A DNA stretch of 64,000 nt, from NCBI GenBank assembly GCA_037044905.1, contig JBAOKB010000048.1:248001-312000 (forward strand), in the 5' to 3' direction. The position numbers and the translations under genes are program-made. Below are positions 54,916 through 64,000 of the stretch, piece by piece. Source of the stretch: Hortaea werneckii. Taxonomy: Eukaryota; Ascomycota; Dothideomycetes; Mycosphaerellales; Teratosphaeriaceae. The number at the start of each line of letters is the position of its first letter. Position 1 is the stretch's first letter. The notes below the pieces were generated by a model. The model saw only the letters and a list, made by a program, of their open reading frames with translations, made no database searches and had not been told where the DNA came from.

Positions 54916-56468
54916 TTAGCCCAGATCATCCCGACCTGCATCCACCACCTCGCCGCTCGACTTCACAGCCAAAAGCTTCGGCAGGCCCTCCTTCGTACCC
55001 ACAGGCGACGTCATGATAGCACTCAGCGGCCCGGAGTACGAAAGCGGCAGGTCGCCTTCGAAGACGACGCGCTTGAGCCCGCGGATCTTGGACAGAGGCT
55101 GGAGAGACTCGTGCAGCGTGTTGTCTGGGTACTGTTGCTCAGCGTCGGCCAGGAAGCGAGCCTTGAGGTTGTCGCGGAAGACGATGTGCATAGTCTTGAG
55201 ATTGTGGGGGAAGGAGGTGAGTTGAGTGGTGGCGCTGCCATCTGCATGAGAAGTGCGAGGAGGCTGCACTCGCTGGTCGTCTCAGAGGGCGAAGTGGGAG
55301 CGATTTCGAATGTTGGGAGGAAGTACTTCAGACCATGTATCCACTCCCACGCCCCGAGATTGAGAACCAGATGACGAACGTTCTGCAGCGTGGGACGAGT
55401 AATGAACCGCATTACATTCGGCACCTGCCTCTCCTTGAGCAGATGATGCTCGGCTGGACAGTCGATGACGAGGGGCTTGTTGTGCAGCACCGTGAGCGCC
55501 TCTGAAGTGATTTGACGGTTCAGCAGCAGGACGCTCGGCGTTGAGCGGTGGGGGTATTTAACGTGGTAGTACTTATCGGTGCAGGCATCCAGAGAGGCCT
55601 TAAGCTTCGAGCTGATGTCGGACCAGTCAAGCGCAGCCTCGTAGACGAGATCACGCAGCTCGCGTGGGAAGTCGAGGAAGGATATAGGAGCAGACTTCAT
55701 GCGCTTCTGCAGCTCCTGTGCCAGGGACTCTGGAAACCCAAGCAGCTTCACTTCCGGCACATTGTGTACACCGCGGAGTGCCGCCGCAGCACGCTTGAGG
55801 CTGTCACGGAAGCCGCAGGTGTGGGTATTGTTCCAGCACGTCGTGACGTGTGGCACGAGCTCTTGATGGGTGAGCGTAATCGAGAACTTCTTGAGGTTGT
55901 GGCCAGACTTGAGGATACCGGCGAGCTCCTCGATGAGCGTGATGTAGCCCATCCAGCTGGCGGCGAGGATGTTCTCTTTGAACAGAGGGTGCCCGCTATC
56001 GTCGATGTCGATGGACGAAACGCCGCGGAGCAGCGACTCCGGGACGAAGTCCTTAATGGTAAGCAAGTCCATCAAGCCATGATCGAAGGTCAAGCCACGC
56101 TTCTTGACCAGGAAGCTCGACTCGGCATAGATCTGGCGATTCAAGCGAAAGATGACTGGGCACTTGGCATAGATCAGAGGCGCAGCAACAGTTTTGGTAT
56201 CTTTGGTATCTTTCAGCGCCTCATAATAGCGTTGAAGGATACGCTGAGCGGCGTCTGTATCAAGACAGTATTCGTAGACGTTGTTGCGAAGCTCGGCGGG
56301 GAGGCGCAGGAAGGGGAAGGTGTTACGGATCCGGGCTTCTCGTGCGCGCGTAAGGTTTTGACGGCTGCGGTCGAAGAGGATGATGGTGGCGGGCGCTGCT
56401 GAAAACTGTGCGGCGCTATTGGACGACTGTATAATCGTTAGGACGCTGGGAAAGGCGAGTGCTGCCAT
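54916..56468 (-). CDS. Double 2EXR-domain protein (F-box-like), frame-broken at 55243
   Basis: A fungal protein of unknown role with two copies of the 2EXR motif: FPFLRLPAELRNNVYEYCLD (about residues 53-72) and ISFLDFPRELRDLVYEAALD (about 268-287). Each is followed by the conserved LNRQI core (FRLNRQIYAESS and LLLNRQITSEALTVL). Proteins of this type are multiplied in Pezizomycotina and often resemble F-box adaptors, but no partner is known. The start at 56468 (MAALAFPSVLTIIQ) has no signal peptide. Near the C-terminus (CSLLALLMQ) the frame changes: one base seems to be missing at 55242-55244, and the chain continues DGSATTQLTSFPHNLKTMHI and ends at 54916 (VDAGRDDLG). No intron is evident. Confidence 0.8.
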
Positions 56469-57886
56469 ACTGCCTGACTCGATTGCTCTAACGTACCATT
56501 GTGAATCTAACAAGAGTGAACCACCTCGTGACCCTGATGACGAAAAGCGAATCGCGAAAATAGCAGCCCCGAAGGACGAGCGAATAGTGCCGAAATCGCC
56601 TCTGAGTGGTCCTGGTGCCGATTGGTCCCGTCGCTGTTATTGTTGGTATTGTCAGAGGGTGGTATTGTGTGCGAATGGGAGAACGATTTATACTCGTTGC
56701 GAACAGGAACCTCACTCTCACATGAGCGCCAAACCGCACTAGATATGCAGCCCTGTGGGTTCGAGACCAGTCCGTCCATATGTGAAGTGAGTCTCCCACA
56801 GGTTTGAAGCCATTCTTGGGGTCGGGAAGAAGTGTCTGACGGGATGCTCAAAGACTGCCTTCTCTAACCTCCGTGTCTGAACCCAACACTGATGAGCGAA
56901 TGTATCCTTTTGGTGCCAAAGACGTTGTGAAACAAATTAAATAGGTCTCCAGCCAGTCTGTTGCAAGGAAGTGGGGTGTGCGAAGGCCTAGTGTTGCTAC
57001 AAGCTGATTGTCTGATGTTGATCGATTAGGCATCTCCAGGGTGGTGCAGCACGTGCGCCTCAACACGGCTTCACTTCTGCGCTGTGAAGAGAATCAGCAG
57101 CGTCCGTGATCGCTCAAGTCCGTTTGGCCGACGATGAAGAAAGGTTTGGAAATCCAGTTCTAAAACCGTCCTTAGAAAGTCAGACCATGATACAACTAGA
57201 GCTGCATTAGCTAATTTCATGATAGAGGCGAAGAACAGGTATTCGAAAAGACACCCGATGTGCACTTTGATACGCTTTATCAATGCATCTGCGTCTTGAT
57301 AGCAACACGAGTCATTAGCAAACATCTGTACTGTAGCTCGGTGTTTGACAGTCTGAGGCGACTTCCGATGCCAAACCAGTGGCCGAACTGTGACGGGAAG
57401 TCGGAGGCTCAGACTTCCTCGCAATCCTCGGATCAGATGCCGGCGCTGTCTCCGAATGCCGAACCATCTCGGCACACGTTTCCGACCAACTCTCTACGTC
57501 GCTAGCATAGAACGAAAGGCGTAGGAACCGTCAGACCCGTAAAGGATACCTCATCAGTAAATTCTCCGGACCATATCACTCTGGGACAGTGAAGGGCCCT
57601 CCCCCAAAGCAAATAAAGTTGGTTCGGAACCATCCGCCGGTCGGGGTCATTTCCTGGAGCTCCACGGTGTTCCTCCAACGACAAGCGGGGCACTTCCACC
57701 ACTGCGGGGCCAATGTGTGTTCCTAGTCGCCGGTCTGACCAGCCAGAAATATGGACCATGATGCCACGCACCTCCTAGTCCTAAGCTCGCTCTGTTCAGT
57801 AGGTCTCTTTCTTCTCGCACCTCTCATCTGTCAGAACTCCTCCCCATCTCCCCTTAGCACTACCAGCGAAACGCCACTAGTAGATC
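56469..57886. other. 1.4-kb divergent intergenic region upstream of dihydroxyacetone kinase
   Basis: Upstream region of the 2EXR gene (left) and the kinase gene (right). Open frames of up to 134 codons show no family features. Two GCGGGG sites lie 180-200 bases before the kinase start. Confidence 0.45.
57685..57709 (+). promoter_or_regulatory. Pair of CreA/Mig1-type GCGGGG sites upstream of dihydroxyacetone kinase
   Basis: GCGGGG occurs at 57685-57690 and 57704-57709. Both fit the fungal CreA consensus SYGGRG, and paired sites are typical of effective repression. A carbon-repressed promoter would suit a glycerol/dihydroxyacetone pathway gene, but short matches like these also arise by chance. 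Confidence 0.3.
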
Positions 57887-59716
57887 ATGTCGGGTAAGGA
57901 TAACCACAACAGCCCTGAAGAGCTTCCAATTGAGCTTTCTGCGCCTGGTGCTGATGTTGAATTATAGCCAAACACTTTATCAACGATCCGGATCATCTCG
58001 TTCTCTCTGCCCTCAAAGCAGTCACACATACAAACCCTACGACTGCTTTCGATAAGGACAACCGGGTGGTTTATATACGCCCAGATGCGGTAAAGCCACA
58101 AGTGTCTCTAGTCGCTGGCGGTGGCGCTGGTCATGAGCCTTCGTTCGCGGGTTTCGTGGGCCGTGGCCTGCTCTCTGGAGCGGTGGCAGGTACCATCTTT
58201 GCAAGTCCGTCTGCTGAGCAGATCCGGAGATGCATTCTGGAAAGAGTTGAGACAAGCAAAGGCGTCCTTGTCATTGTAATGAACTACACAGGCGACGTCT
58301 TGAACTTTGGAATGGGTGTGGAAAAGGCCCGCGCAGCGGGAATGGAGGTGGAGATGATTGTGATGGGGGACGATACCGGCGTTGGTCGTGCAAAGGGGGG
58401 GAAAGTCGGCCGTAGAGGCATTGCGGGCACAGTGCTGGTGACCAAGATTGCTGGTGCCATGGCCGCAAATGGTGCGAGCCTGCAAGACACTCACAAGGTT
58501 GCGAAGCTTGCTGCAGACAACATTGTCTCGATCGGTTCATCTTTGGCTCACGTCCACGTACCGGGCCGAGCTAAGACCGGGAATCCAGATGACCTGAGAA
58601 TGGATGAGGTGGAGATTGGTATGGGCATCCATAATGAGCCAGGCTCGAGAAGACAACGGCAGAGCTTCCAGGGCTCGTTGGGACCATGCTAAGTACATGC
58701 TCGACCAGTCAGACAAGGATCGCGCGTTCATCAACATCACCCCGTCAGATGAGACTGTGCTTCTCGTCAACAACCTCGGTGGCGTCAGCCCGCTTGAGTT
58801 GGGCGGGATCACCAACGAGGTTGTCGAGCAGCTTGAGAAGACATGGAAGATTGTGCCGAAGCGCATCGTCTCCGGATGCTTCATGACATCTTTGAATCAG
58901 CTCGGCTTTTCCATCTCGCTCCTCAAGCTTCAGGACACTGGCCTTGGAATCTCAATGCTTGACCTTATCGATGCGCCGAGCGAGAGCCCGGCTTGGTCTC
59001 CAAGTGTGAGGGGTGAAACCTGGAAGTCGCCTCCGACCCAGACCCGCAAGAGAGGCGCAAGTGCATCAAGCGGGAATAAGGCCTGCGGACTCACAATCGA
59101 TCCGAACCTCGCCACCAAGAGCTTACAAATGGCTCTCAAGACGCTCATCATGGCCGAGCCAGAGATCACGCGCTATGACACGGTTGTCGGTGACGGCGAC
59201 TGCGGTATTGGCCTCAAGCGCGGTGCTGAGGGCGTACTCAATCATCTCAGTGCTGCGCAAGAACAGCAAGATGCCGGATTGTACCTAGACAAGATCATCA
59301 ACGTCGTCGAAAACACCATGGACGGCACCTCAGGGGCAGTTTACGCGATCTTCCTGAATGCTTTGGCCCATGGTCTGCGCATGCAAGGCAACGGCGGGAG
59401 CAAGCATGCTGATGCGGCAGTCTGGGCGAAGGCAGCCGGCGTTGCTTTGAAAAGCATGGGCAACTACACGCCAGCTAAGCCAGGTGACCGAACGCTCGTC
59501 GATGCCTTGGCCCCTTTTATCGAGGAACTGAATGCCAGCAATGACGTTCAGAAGGCGGCAAAAGCTGCAATGGAAGGCGCAAAGAGTACGAAGGGCATGA
59601 AGGCCCAGTTGGGCCGGACCGTCTACGTCGGCGGCAGTGGCTTTGCAGAAGTACCGGATCCTGGAGCGTATGGACTGGGTCAGTTCTTCTCGGGATTGGC
59701 AGATGGTCTGAGATAG
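57887..59716 (+). CDS. Dihydroxyacetone kinase (DhaK-DhaL fusion), frame-broken at about 58650
   Basis: ATP-dependent kinase of dihydroxyacetone and glyceraldehyde, used in glycerol catabolism and dihydroxyacetone detoxification. A 7-base first exon (57887-57893) and a 74-nt intron (GTAAGG...TAG) precede the main exon from 57968, giving MSAKHFINDPDHLV. The DhaK domain shows SLVAGGGAGHEPSFAGFVGRG, VMNYTGDVLNFGMGVE and the loop GMGIHNEPGS, whose His binds the substrate covalently. Directly after this loop, at 58647-58652 (TCGAGAAGAC), the frame changes by one extra base or two missing bases. The chain then continues EDNGRASRARWDHAK, AFINITPSDETVLLVNNLGG, MTSLNQLGFSISLLKL and the DhaL ATP domain VVGDGDCGIGLKRGA, ending DGLR. 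About 580 residues in total. Confidence 0.9.
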
Positions 59717-60033
59717 GATACGTTATTGAATATAATGCTTGCTTCTGCTTTTCATTTCATCGCTCGTTTGTGAGAGCTCATGCGGCACTGCTGTCGCACA
59801 GCGTCCGCTCTTCGCACGATTTTTGACCTTTCCTTACTTATCCTCGCCTCATTCACGCCGGTTGTGCAGGTTGTGGCGGAAAGTGCATGGATCAAGCGCC
59901 GAGTGCCGATGTGCCAAATATTTTCGCCTTGAACGCCCGCAGTACGACGGCACTGCTGTACTGCTAAAATTACGCAACGCTTTCCATTGCATGGCCGCTG
60001 TCATGTTTGGTAGAAGATATCCTCCAACCGACT
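59717..60033. other. Intergenic region between convergent kinase and Sm D2 genes
   Basis: Two 3' ends; nothing else seen. Confidence 0.5.
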
Positions 60034-60448
60034 CTAACTCAGAAGCACCAAGATCACCGAATCGCCTCTCAGGAACATCTTGCTGATGAACCTGTCCTTG
60101 TTGACCGGCCGGCCTTTCTTTCCATCGCTTAATCTCGGCGTCTCAGTCCACATCTCCTTCACATTCTCCAGGACCATGTTGCAGTGCCTATCGAAGGCCT
60201 TCACTCTGGCGAGCAGCTTGCGGTTGTTTCGGCAGGAGATAAGGACCTGTGTGTGGTTGCGGACAGCAGTCTGGAGTAGGGACAGCGGACCAGACGTAAA
60301 CTCGTGAGTCTCCAGGAGGGAAAGCTCGTACTCGGTCAGTTCTGAGCGCGGTTTTGCTTGGAGGTCTCTGTGCGGGCGTCAGTATGGCCAGGCGCATTTC
60401 TTTGGAAACAACATACTGTATCTTGGTTTCGCTCGCATTTGACGCCAT
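60034..60448 (-). CDS. SMD2: Small nuclear ribonucleoprotein Sm D2
   Basis: A core Sm-ring protein of spliceosomal snRNPs. Exon 1 (60417-60448, MASNASETKIQ) and exon 2 (60034-60367) flank a 49-nt intron (GTATGT...CACAG). The spliced protein is 121 residues and is easily missed because exon 2 has no start of its own. The Sm fold is clear: EFTSGPLSLLQTAVRNHTQV (Sm1, with ISCRNNRKLLARVKAFDRHC continuing), NMVLENVKEMWTE, and the Sm2 motif DRFISKMFLRGDSVILVLL at the C-terminus. Length and sequence fit Sm D2 of yeast and human closely. The gene shares a 288-base upstream region with the divergent exosome gene Csl4. Confidence 0.93.
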
Positions 60449-60736
60449 GATGCCAGCCGTAGACTGCGACAGTTTTCTGAGCTTTGTAAGGGTTGAGATG
60501 GGGTGCGAGGTGCCTTGTGGTCGCAAAGATGCAGGTGCTTGAATCGCGACGGACAAGCGCGACTAAATTCCGGTAGGATGTCGCGACTCAGGGAAAAGCA
60601 TGCCTCAGGTGATAAGATATCAGCGCCAAGACCTTTGAAGATGAGGTCAAGTTTGCCTTCTGCTACCTGATGGCACGCTTCACACATTGACACGCCTTGT
60701 ACTACAATTAAATCACAAGATTTGCTCAAGACTGCC
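60449..60736. promoter_or_regulatory. Divergent promoter of Sm D2 and Csl4
   Basis: 288 bases between start codons on opposite strands, driving two essential RNA-processing genes. A likely shared promoter; I see no clear TATA box. Confidence 0.5.
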
Positions 60737-61315
60737 ATGTCGTCTCAACCTATGGCTTTGCCAGGTCATGTCCTAGGCCCCACGGCTGCAAATAACATCG
60801 GCTCCGGCACCCATGTTCACGGCGACACTCTCATAGCCAGCATCGCTGGTCCGCTCACCTCAACGCCGTCAACTTCGAAAGCAAACAAGCTACCAACTGT
60901 CTCTGTGACCCGGCCTTCGGGCGCGCTCCTGCCAGAGACTGGCACCATCGTACTCGGCCGAATCACTCGCACCAACCCACGTCAGGCGAATCTGTCCATC
61001 CTAGCTCTTGGTAGCGCTGGTGAACACACTTGCTCCGATCCTTTCCCTGCGCTTATCCGACAACAAGACATACGAGCAACGGAAGTTGACAAGGTCAAGG
61101 TTGCTGAGAGCTTTAGGGTGGGAGACATCGTCAGAGCCGTGGTGATCAGTCTTGGAGACGAAAGAAGCTATTATCTAAGCACTGCGAAGAATGAGTTAGG
61201 CGTGGTCATGGCGAGAAGCGAATGGGGCAACACTATGGTGCCTGTGAGCTGGAAAGAATTCATGGACCCTGAAAGCGGCGCAAGAGAAATGAGGAAGGTC
61301 GCAAAGCCCGTCTGA
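60737..61315 (+). CDS. CSL4: Exosome complex component Csl4
   Basis: A cap subunit of the RNA exosome, which degrades and processes RNA 3' to 5'. The single exon gives 192 residues from the ATG at 60737. The N-terminal domain contains ALPGHVLGPTAANNIGSGTH and the strand motif GPLTSTPS. The central S1 domain runs from PETGTIVLGRITRTNPRQAN to DKVKVAESFRVGDIVRAVVI and SYYLSTAKNELGVVMA. The C-terminal zinc-ribbon-like part ends EFMDPESGAREMRKVAKPV and, as in yeast Csl4, lacks a full set of cysteines. Frame intact. Confidence 0.88.
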   Translation: MSSQPMALPGHVLGPTAANNIGSGTHVHGDTLIASIAGPLTSTPSTSKANKLPTVSVTRPSGALLPETGTIVLGRITRTNPRQANLSILALGSAGEHTCSDPFPALIRQQDIRATEVDKVKVAESFRVGDIVRAVVISLGDERSYYLSTAKNELGVVMARSEWGNTMVPVSWKEFMDPESGAREMRKVAKPV

Positions 61316-62855
61316 AACAAGATACTCGACCAAGCTGCCGGACCTGAGCGAGCCCACCAACCAAGACCCTTCTGTATTGTTGCGCGCCGGAGAAAACGGT
61401 TTGCGAGCTTAAGCATGCAACCCATGTGTGAAGAAGCACTCCCGGGCCTCGTCCACTCGATTTGAATTCTATGGAGGCGAATGGAGAGCGTCGCTGCCGA
61501 CGCAAGCGCTGCTCGTTACAGTCTCCTGGGCGGGAAATGTGTGACTTGCGCACGCAGTTCGACTGGAAATGCGGATCACACCTCTGCAGGATCATGTCTT
61601 GTCTCGGTGGGCGGCGAAGTGTACCAATATGGCCAACATATTCATATGACTGAATCCATCGTTTGTGTGTGAACCACTGTGCCGGTCGCCAACACTGAGC
61701 TAGGCTAGGCGACGGCCGAGGTTGGGGCCAAGGCAGTTTCGTGAATTGAGCCGCAATCAATATGGAGATGAAGAACCTTGTAAGCGACGTGTGCCGGAAT
61801 ACCAGAGCGGCGCCTAATTAATCTGACCGCCGGGGTGTTCGGGCGAGGCGTGAGAGGCGCAAGCGGCAGGCCATGCTAGCTACCGCTGGTCTCGTGGGTG
61901 CAACAAGCAAATGAGCCGCGGTAGGATCCGCTCGCGGACGCCTCGATCCTTGGCACCTCCGCATCTCCAGTCTGGGGTATTCTCGTCTCCGGTCGTGTCC
62001 ATTGGTGGCACACGACCCTTGCGAACCGTAGCGATCTTCTCTAGATCCCCCGCTACAATAATATCTTGTATTTCTTGGTGGTGCTGTATAGCCGGCGCAG
62101 CGGGTGGCTGTCCGGCAAAATACCAAAGCATGGTTCAAATGGGAATCCTCGCCATGAAGCCAACCGTCCCATTGGATCTTGGTATTCGGCTTCACCCAAT
62201 GTAGCTGGATCGCCGCGCTCGTCCCCTTGGCAGAGGGAACAAGCAGCATCATGGACTTTCTGACTGTTTCGCGATACCATCGCAGGCCTCACGTCCCTAT
62301 TGAGAGGCGAAGGCCAAGTGATCGTAATCTTGTCACTTCCTCTGCAGGGCGAATATCAATGTGCGGCGCGCACAACATATTCTGCGGTTCTCGACCGTGC
62401 CCATACCATGTCTGCTTGCACCAAAACAGCATAGAACAGCTGACACGAGACGCCAAGTGCCTTAGCGCGCATGCATTCAATACTCGACATGTCCATGATT
62501 GACCAATACCCTTCCAGGCTCTACACATTCAGCCTATCCTGTGCCCCTCTGTCCGAGGAATGCTTGTCACATTCTCACGTGTCCTTGGAATTCCGGGCCG
62601 TTATTATACAACTCAAGCTTCTCGTTGCTGGATTCCCGCCGGCAGGATGCATCGTGGCGGCGCATTCAGCCTGATGTCCTTGAACATGAGATCTACAGAC
62701 CACACCACATGGCTTTGCGGTCCGCAATACCTGGTCTCGGCCTTCGTACATTGTCTATATAGCATACATGATCCCCCTGGTTCACCTCCACTCAGAGCCT
62801 CACTGTCCATCTTTGTTCACACTCGCTCAGCACTGTACCGCTGCCATCAATCATC
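61316..62855. other. 1.5-kb intergenic region, no gene seen
   Basis: 3' end of Csl4 and upstream region of the sugar transporter. The short open frames show no family resemblance. Confidence 0.5.
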
Positions 62856-64000
62856 ATGGCTCCTCACATCGTCAAGGCTCCTCACCAGGAGAACATCACT
62901 GAGGCGCAGGAGGCAGCGCCCGCGATCCCCAAGGTGATATGGCACAAGTCACCGAATATGCGGAAACTCTATTTCTTCGCCGCTGTTCTCTGTATCAACT
63001 CAGCTACCACTGGCTACGATGGTACTTACTACCGTACTTCAAATGAATTTTGAGACAGTCTCTAACAAAGTCGCAGGCTCCATGTTGAACGCTATGCAGT
63101 TCTTTCCTAGCTGGGAGAACTACTTCAACAAGCCATCCTCGGACACCCTAGGCCGTCTTAGTGCCATGTACTCGATTGGTTCCATTGCCTCGCTGGTTTT
63201 CGTCCCTATCTTGTCCGACCGTTTTGGAAGAAGATGCCCGATCATTGTTGGCTGTATGATTATGATTCTTGCTGCTGCTGTCCAGGTAAGTTTGGCGCGA
63301 CATTTGGGTTTGGAAGACAGAAGCTTACAATTCGTGTCCTAGGCTGCCTCTCAAAGCCTCCCGATGTTCGAAGGCGCCAGATTCTTCATGGGTTTCGGCA
63401 ACTCTCTTGCACAGCTCTCCTCCCCGCTCCTCCTTACCGAAATCTGCCACCCCCAGCACCGTGGCCGTGTCACTGCCGTATACAACTGTCTCTGGAATGT
63501 TGGCGCTCTCATCTGCTCTTGGATCTCCTTCGGCACACAGAACATTGGAAGCAACTGGGCTTGGAGAATCCCGACATTGATCCAAGCTTTCCCGTCCGTG
63601 ATCTGCATTACCTTCATTTGGTGTAGGTGAGCTTTGCGTCTTCCTTGACTTCAAATGCTGATCTTTCTTCAGGGATTCCGGAAAGTCCGCGTTGGCTCAT
63701 TTCGAAGGAAAAGAATGACAAGGCTCTTCACGTTCTGGGATACTATCACGCCGACGGCAACATTGACGACCAGACGGTTCAGTTTGAGTATGAAGAGATA
63801 AGGAGACGATCCGAATGGAATTCGTTGCGAAGAAGAGCTCTTCTTACCTGGACTTCTTCAAGACCAAGGGCAACCGCTACCGCCTGTTCCTCATCATTTC
63901 GGCTGGTCTGTTCTCTCAATGGTCTGGCAACGCGCTGGTTTCCTACTACGCCAACAAGATTTACACGTCTGCAGGTGTCGACGGTCCAAAGGCTGGTCTT
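62856..64000 (+). CDS. MFS sugar transporter (lactose permease/hexose type), 5' part, frame-broken at about 63804
   Basis: A sugar-porter gene that runs off the right edge. Exons 62856-63021, 63077-63285, 63343-63622 and 63673 onward are separated by introns of 55, 57 and 50 nt. Motifs: NSATTGYDGSMLNAMQFFPS in helix 1, SDRFGRRCPIIVG, GARFFMGFGNSLAQ, TEICHPQHRGRVTAVYNCLW and WIPESPRWLISKEK. After EEIRR the frame must change by one missing base (AGGAG, expected AGGGAG at 63802-63806), giving RETIRMEFVAKKSSYLDFFK and FLIISAGLFSQWSGNALVSY. This QWSGN block in helix 7 is typical of the fungal lactose-permease-like subgroup rather than classical Hxt. Substrate unknown. Confidence 0.88.

Noticed and set aside
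56750..56785. GGTTCGAGACC resembling a tRNA T-loop
   Set aside because: The flanking bases do not form a T-stem, and no acceptor, D or anticodon arm can be drawn around it.
57071..57771. Two minus-strand open frames upstream of dihydroxyacetone kinase
   Set aside because: No recognisable domain; they lie in a promoter region and have no supporting exon signals.

Overview
The window is nuclear DNA of a filamentous ascomycete. The gene models use short GT-AG introns (about 46-144 nt), and the gene set includes fungal-specific proteins: PalH of the pH-sensing pathway, a Clg1-type Pho85 cyclin, a Pub1-like RNA-binding protein, a two-domain FEX fluoride exporter and a SigF-like NTF2-like protein. 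Gene style and protein sequences suggest a dothideomycete (Capnodiales/Mycosphaerellales-like), but I cannot prove this from the sequence alone. No virus, transposon, rRNA, tRNA or CRISPR array was recognised.

Layout. 1-229 is the start of a mitochondrial ribosomal protein uL15 gene, followed by almost 5 kb without a recognisable gene and then a Clg1-like cyclin (5209-7121). 8.3-19.5 kb is a metabolic stretch: external NADH dehydrogenase, a secreted six-cysteine Ser/Thr-rich protein, an acyl-CoA thioesterase, a hexose transporter and a zinc alcohol dehydrogenase. 20.6-28.1 kb holds a fluoroacetate-dehalogenase-like hydrolase, PalH, the fluoride exporter FEX and a uracil phosphoribosyltransferase. 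29-30 kb encodes a secreted leucine-rich repetitive protein. 30.4-50.5 kb is mainly housekeeping: cullin-4, Edc3, importin alpha, a POT1-like telomere protein, a Med2-like acidic protein, a Pub1-like RRM protein, mitochondrial glutamyl-tRNA synthetase and a farnesylated-type DnaJ. 51-64 kb has a SigF-like membrane protein, a flavin monooxygenase, a double 2EXR protein, dihydroxyacetone kinase, Sm D2, the exosome subunit Csl4 and a sugar transporter that runs off the right edge.

Two points stand out. First, a hydrolase carrying the whole defluorinase residue set (nucleophile Asp, two carboxylate-binding Arg, halide-pocket His/Trp/Tyr, catalytic Asp and His) lies less than 4 kb from the fluoride exporter, with only PalH between them. 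This would fit a fluoride-release and fluoride-export neighbourhood. Second, about half of the conserved genes carry one or more single-base frame breaks, often in short homopolymers, with the protein sequence continuing perfectly in another frame. In importin alpha and POT1 the breaks compensate each other. This pattern points to uncorrected sequencing indels rather than real gene decay. Where a gene below is called frame-broken, the coordinates span the whole gene and the break position is given.
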